Assembly (NCBI RefSeq): GCF_004522175.1
Contig: NZ_SDEB01000014.1
Coordinates: 1 to 64,000 of the forward strand
From: Paracoccus ravus
GTDB taxonomy: Bacteria; Pseudomonadota; Alphaproteobacteria; Rhodobacterales; Rhodobacteraceae
Direction of reading: 5' to 3'
DNA: 64,000 nucleotides
The position numbers and the translations under genes are program-made. The notes beneath the pieces are model-generated. The model ran no database searches. It saw only the letters and a program-made list of their open reading frames with translations, and was not told the DNA's origin. Within the stretch, counting starts at the first letter, position 1, and each line of letters starts with the position of its first letter. This document shows positions 61,071 through 64,000 of this stretch, piece by piece.

Positions 61071-62228
61071 ATGCAGGCGAGTGATTTGCGTATTTTTCGT
61101 TCATTAGGACCAGCGGTTGCCGGGACCTCGCTATGGGAAGCCACCCGCGCAGGCATAGGGGCACTCATCGGCCTGGCGCTGACGGGGCTTTTTCTGCTCT
61201 CGCCCGCCATTGATCTCCAGACCGGATTGTATCTGGTCGCCCCGTTCGGGGCGAGTTCGGTTCTTCTTTTCGCCATCCCCAACAGCCCTCTGGCTCAGCC
61301 TTGGTCGGCGATCATCGGCAACAGCATCGCCGCGCTGATCGGAGTTGCGGTCTGCATGCTGGTGGCGGACCCGGCGGTGCGGGTGGCGCTGGCCGTAAGC
61401 CTGACCATCACCGCGACGATCCTGTGCCGCGCGGTCCATCCTCCGGCCGGGGCGGTCGCGATGACGGCGGCGATGAGCCCCGATGCCATAGAGCAGCTCG
61501 GCTTCTGGTTCGTGCTTGCTCCGGTCGCGTCGGGAACTTGCCTGCTGGTCCTGCTGGCGATGATCTATGCCCGGCTCACCGGGAGGCGCTACCCCTTCCG
61601 CCAGTTCGACGAGCCGAACCGGCATGGCACGCGCGACGCCGAGCCGGCCGAGAGGCTAGGTCTGTCGGAGCAGGAATTGGCAAGGATCCTTGAGCGGTAC
61701 AGGCAATCCTTCAACCTCGGTGTTGAGGATCTGGCCCGTCTGATCGGCGCCGCGGAACTGCAGGCCGCGACCCATCATATCGGTCCGATGACCGCGGGCG
61801 AAATCATGTCCCGCAACCTGATCACGGTCGGTCCCACGACCCGCCTGTCCACTCTGGCTGATCTCTTTGGGCGACACCATTTCACCTCGCTTCCGGTTGT
61901 CGGGCCAAAGGACGAATATCTGGGCGTCATCTTCCAGATCCACCTGATCGAGGCTCTGCGCGGACAGCATGGGCAAGACGTAACCCGGGCCGCCGCCAGC
62001 ATCATGGACGTGCACGGCCCGCGCGCGACAGCTGACACGCCGGTCGCAGCGCTTCTTCCGATGATGGCCGAGGGCGAGGTCGATGCGGTCCCCATCGTCG
62101 AGGAGGAGCGGATCACGGGTATCGTCACACGCACCGACATGATGGCGGCGCTGGCCCGGCATCGGGCGCAGTCCCGGCCGGAAGCGGATCGTGCGCGCGG
62201 GGGGCGGATCAGTCCAGCCGGTCGATGA
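61071..62228 (+). CDS. HPP-family membrane protein with two CBS domains
   Basis: 385 residues from the ATG at 61071; an upstream TTG would add five. The HPP domain (about four spans, residues ~25-175) carries the name-giving block AVHPPAGAVAMTAAM. A linker leads to two CBS domains from about residue 240 (IMSRNLITVGPTTRLSTLADLF; VPIVEEERITGIVTRTDMMAAL), which usually bind adenosyl nucleotides. Some HPP proteins transport nitrite; function here is unknown. Divergent from the ars operon, convergent with the glycosyltransferase. Confidence 0.85.
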   Translation: MQASDLRIFRSLGPAVAGTSLWEATRAGIGALIGLALTGLFLLSPAIDLQTGLYLVAPFGASSVLLFAIPNSPLAQPWSAIIGNSIAALIGVAVCMLVADPAVRVALAVSLTITATILCRAVHPPAGAVAMTAAMSPDAIEQLGFWFVLAPVASGTCLLVLLAMIYARLTGRRYPFRQFDEPNRHGTRDAEPAERLGLSEQELARILERYRQSFNLGVEDLARLIGAAELQAATHHIGPMTAGEIMSRNLITVGPTTRLSTLADLFGRHHFTSLPVVGPKDEYLGVIFQIHLIEALRGQHGQDVTRAAASIMDVHGPRATADTPVAALLPMMAEGEVDAVPIVEEERITGIVTRTDMMAALARHRAQSRPEADRARGGRISPAGR

Positions 62229-63255
62229 CCGCGCTGGCAATCCGCGCGGTATCGTCCCAGCCCGGAAGGTTTCTGCCGGCGGCAAATGCCTGTGCCGCCA
62301 TTTCCTGGCGCAGGAATTCATTGGTCAAAAGCGCGCGCAGCGCCTCGGCAAAGGCCAGCGGGCGATCCGCGGGGACCAGGATGCCTGCCGCCGCGGGCAC
62401 GGTTTGGGGCACCGCGCCGACCCTGCAACTGACGATGGGCAGGCCGCATGAAAGCGCCTCGTCCAACACGATCCCATAACCCTCGTAACGGGTCGCCAGA
62501 GCAAAGATCGACGCTTTCGCATAAAGCGTCTCTAGCTCGGCTTGGGGAACGCGTCCCGCCAGCCGAATGCGCTCACCGGCGGGCGACCCGGCAATCTGTC
62601 GCGTCAGAGCCTTCGCGCAATCCGCGTCCCAGGGATTGCCGACGATGACCGCGCGCCAGTCCAGCCCGGCCAATTCGCCAAGCGCCGAGATCAGCACGTC
62701 ATGCCCCTTGCGCGGATGCAATATGCCGACCGACAGGATCAACGGAGGGCGTTCCGGCGCGGCCGCGTGCGGAGGCCGGTCCGTGCCCGGCGGCACCACG
62801 CTGATCATCCCGGGCGCGACGCCGTATTGGCCGGTCAGGATCGCCTTGGTATGCAGGCTGGGAACCATCACGTGACGGGCATGGCCAAGATTGGCGCGTT
62901 CGGTCCGGTACAGGTGATCGCGGCGCGCGGCGGACAGCCCGGTCTCGAGCGCAAGCGGATGGTGGATCATCGCGATGAGCGGCGCGCGGACCTGCGCCAG
63001 CGCCGTGGGCGCGATCGCGCCAAAGACCAGCCCGTCCAGAATCAGCGGATGCGCCGGATCGACCGCCGCCAACAATGCGGCCGCGCGTGCCATCTCGGCG
63101 CCCGATGGGGTGGGAAAGCCCGCGGGCAGCGCCAGATGGCGCATGGGATGGCCCAGATCGCGCAGCCCTTCCAGCAGGCGTCGCTCGTAGATATAGCCGC
63201 CGGTCAGCGAGGCGATGTCTCCGGGAATGGCAAAGGTGGCGGGGCGATGGGTCAT
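62209..63255 (-). CDS. GT4-type glycosyltransferase
   Basis: 348 residues, GT-B fold. The C-terminal half shows the GT4 nucleotide-sugar site: ILSVGILHPRKGHDVLISALG near residue 180 and ATRYEGYGIVLDEALSCGLPIVS (E-x7-E motif) near residue 265. Cytoplasmic or membrane-associated. Acceptor unknown. Its end overlaps the HPP gene's last 20 bases on the other strand and its start overlaps the ABC permease gene by 4 bases. Confidence 0.85.
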   Translation of the reverse strand: MTHRPATFAIPGDIASLTGGYIYERRLLEGLRDLGHPMRHLALPAGFPTPSGAEMARAAALLAAVDPAHPLILDGLVFGAIAPTALAQVRAPLIAMIHHPLALETGLSAARRDHLYRTERANLGHARHVMVPSLHTKAILTGQYGVAPGMISVVPPGTDRPPHAAAPERPPLILSVGILHPRKGHDVLISALGELAGLDWRAVIVGNPWDADCAKALTRQIAGSPAGERIRLAGRVPQAELETLYAKASIFALATRYEGYGIVLDEALSCGLPIVSCRVGAVPQTVPAAAGILVPADRPLAFAEALRALLTNEFLRQEMAAQAFAAGRNLPGWDDTARIASAVIDRLD

Positions 63256-64000
63256 GGCCGCATCTGTTCAGGGGCATAGACCCCCAGAACCCGGCGTTCG
63301 ATCGCGGCGACCCCAGCGTGACACAGCATGGCAATCACCGTCACCAGCGCCACGGCGGACCAGAGCATCCGGTAATCCGAGGTCGAGGCGGCCAGCGCCA
63401 TCAGGCTGCCAAGCCCGCGCCCGGTCACCAGCCATTCCACCACCGTCACGGCAAGGATCGCCGCCGGCACTCCCATCCGGGCGGCGGCGAAAAAGGCGGG
63501 CAGCATCGCGGCCAGGCGGACATGGAGCATCTGGGCCAACGGCCCTGCGGCATGGACTCGGAACAGATCAAGGATCTGGCCGGGGGCCTGTCGCAGCCCA
63601 TGCAGGCAGGCGATGAAACTGGGGAAAAAGATCATGATCGCGACAAGGCTGACCGTGCCAAGCGCATTGCGGCCAAGCAGCAGGACGATCAGCGGCCCGG
63701 TCGTCACGATCGGAACCGCCCGCAGTGCCAGCGCCAATGGCAGGACAAACCCGGCGGCTCCCGGGCGCAGTGTCACCAGAACGGCAAGCCCGGCCCCGCC
63801 AGCAAGCCCGGCCAGATAGCCCGCCGCCGCAAGTCCAGCGCTTTGTCCCAAAGCGCGCATCAGACCGTCTCGCAGGGCAGGGTCATGGAAAAGAGCGGCC
63901 GCGACCTCCGCCGGACCCTTGGCGAAAAACGGCGACAGGCCCGCAAGCCGGATCGCCGCCGCCCAAAGCCCGATGACCGCGATCGCCAGGATCACAGGGC
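63252..64000 (-). CDS. NitT/TauT-type ABC transporter permease, cut by the window end
   Basis: At least 248 residues with five or six spans; the frame stays open to the right edge, so the true start may lie outside (a GTG at 63995 is the only candidate inside). The permease coupling region is AAGPLAQMLHVRLAAMLPAFFAAARMG, in pieces, with GLGSLMALAAS afterwards. Coupled by a 4-base overlap to the glycosyltransferase, an uncommon partner for this transporter type. Confidence 0.8.
   Translation of the reverse strand, partial: PVILAIAVIGLWAAAIRLAGLSPFFAKGPAEVAAALFHDPALRDGLMRALGQSAGLAAAGYLAGLAGGAGLAVLVTLRPGAAGFVLPLALALRAVPIVTTGPLIVLLLGRNALGTVSLVAIMIFFPSFIACLHGLRQAPGQILDLFRVHAAGPLAQMLHVRLAAMLPAFFAAARMGVPAAILAVTVVEWLVTGRGLGSLMALAASTSDYRMLWSAVALVTVIAMLCHAGVAAIERRVLGVYAPEQMRP

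Noticed and set aside
1..64000. CRISPR arrays, rRNA or tRNA genes
   Set aside because: No repeat-spacer pattern apart from the iterons, and no rRNA or tRNA-like sequence was noticed while reading; a covariance-model scan was not possible.

Overview
The window reads as part of a plasmid or chromid of an alphaproteobacterium, most likely a Rhodobacteraceae member close to Paracoccus. It is GC-rich and gene-dense. The left end carries a complete replication and partition module: parAB on the minus strand, a divergent Rep_3-type initiator, 22-bp iterons between them, and three copies of a parS-like palindrome. The genus is inferred from gene style, not from a marker gene.

Layout. 1-1 kb: wreck of a dnaE2 polymerase gene. 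1.6-5.8 kb: parB, parA, origin with iterons, rep. 5.8-9.3 kb: a 34-residue exported-peptide gene with its own promoter, followed by an unusual 1087-residue multi-pass membrane protein ending in a solute-binding-like domain. 9.3-13 kb: a BTAD/TolB-like/TPR regulator divergent from a TTC38-like TPR protein. 13-13.9 kb: two decayed IS5-family transposase tails. 13.9-18.4 kb: SulP anion transporter and a glycine-betaine-type ABC importer (proXWV). 18.8-29.8 kb: nitrogen-compound catabolism: two gamma-glutamyltransferase-family proteins, a DapA-family lyase/aldolase, a CodA-like amidohydrolase, two GntR regulators, a NitT/TauT-type importer and a racemase-fold protein lacking the usual catalytic cysteines. 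29.8-35.4 kb: a dipeptide/oligopeptide importer. 35.7-44.2 kb: zinc alcohol dehydrogenase, LysR regulator, branched-chain-amino-acid-type importer and GMC oxidoreductase. 44.3-55.9 kb: a xylose/xyloside regulon. 56-57.7 kb: ECF42-type sigma factor with its DGPF/YCII partner. 57.8-60.9 kb: arsenic operon. 61-64 kb: HPP-CBS membrane protein, a glycosyltransferase and an ABC permease cut by the window end.

How it works together. Most of the window is a set of uptake-plus-catabolism cassettes, each with a local regulator and, in several cases, a visible operator. The clearest is the xyl regulon: a LacI-type regulator with two nearly identical 16-bp operators, one before the binding-protein gene and one before its own gene; then importer, intracellular GH43 xylosidase, Gfo/Idh dehydrogenase, ThuA-like protein, xylB and xylA. 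The ars operon has a palindrome directly before arsR. The most unusual item is the pairing of a tiny secreted, two-cysteine peptide gene with the 1087-residue membrane protein carrying a C-terminal ligand-binding domain.
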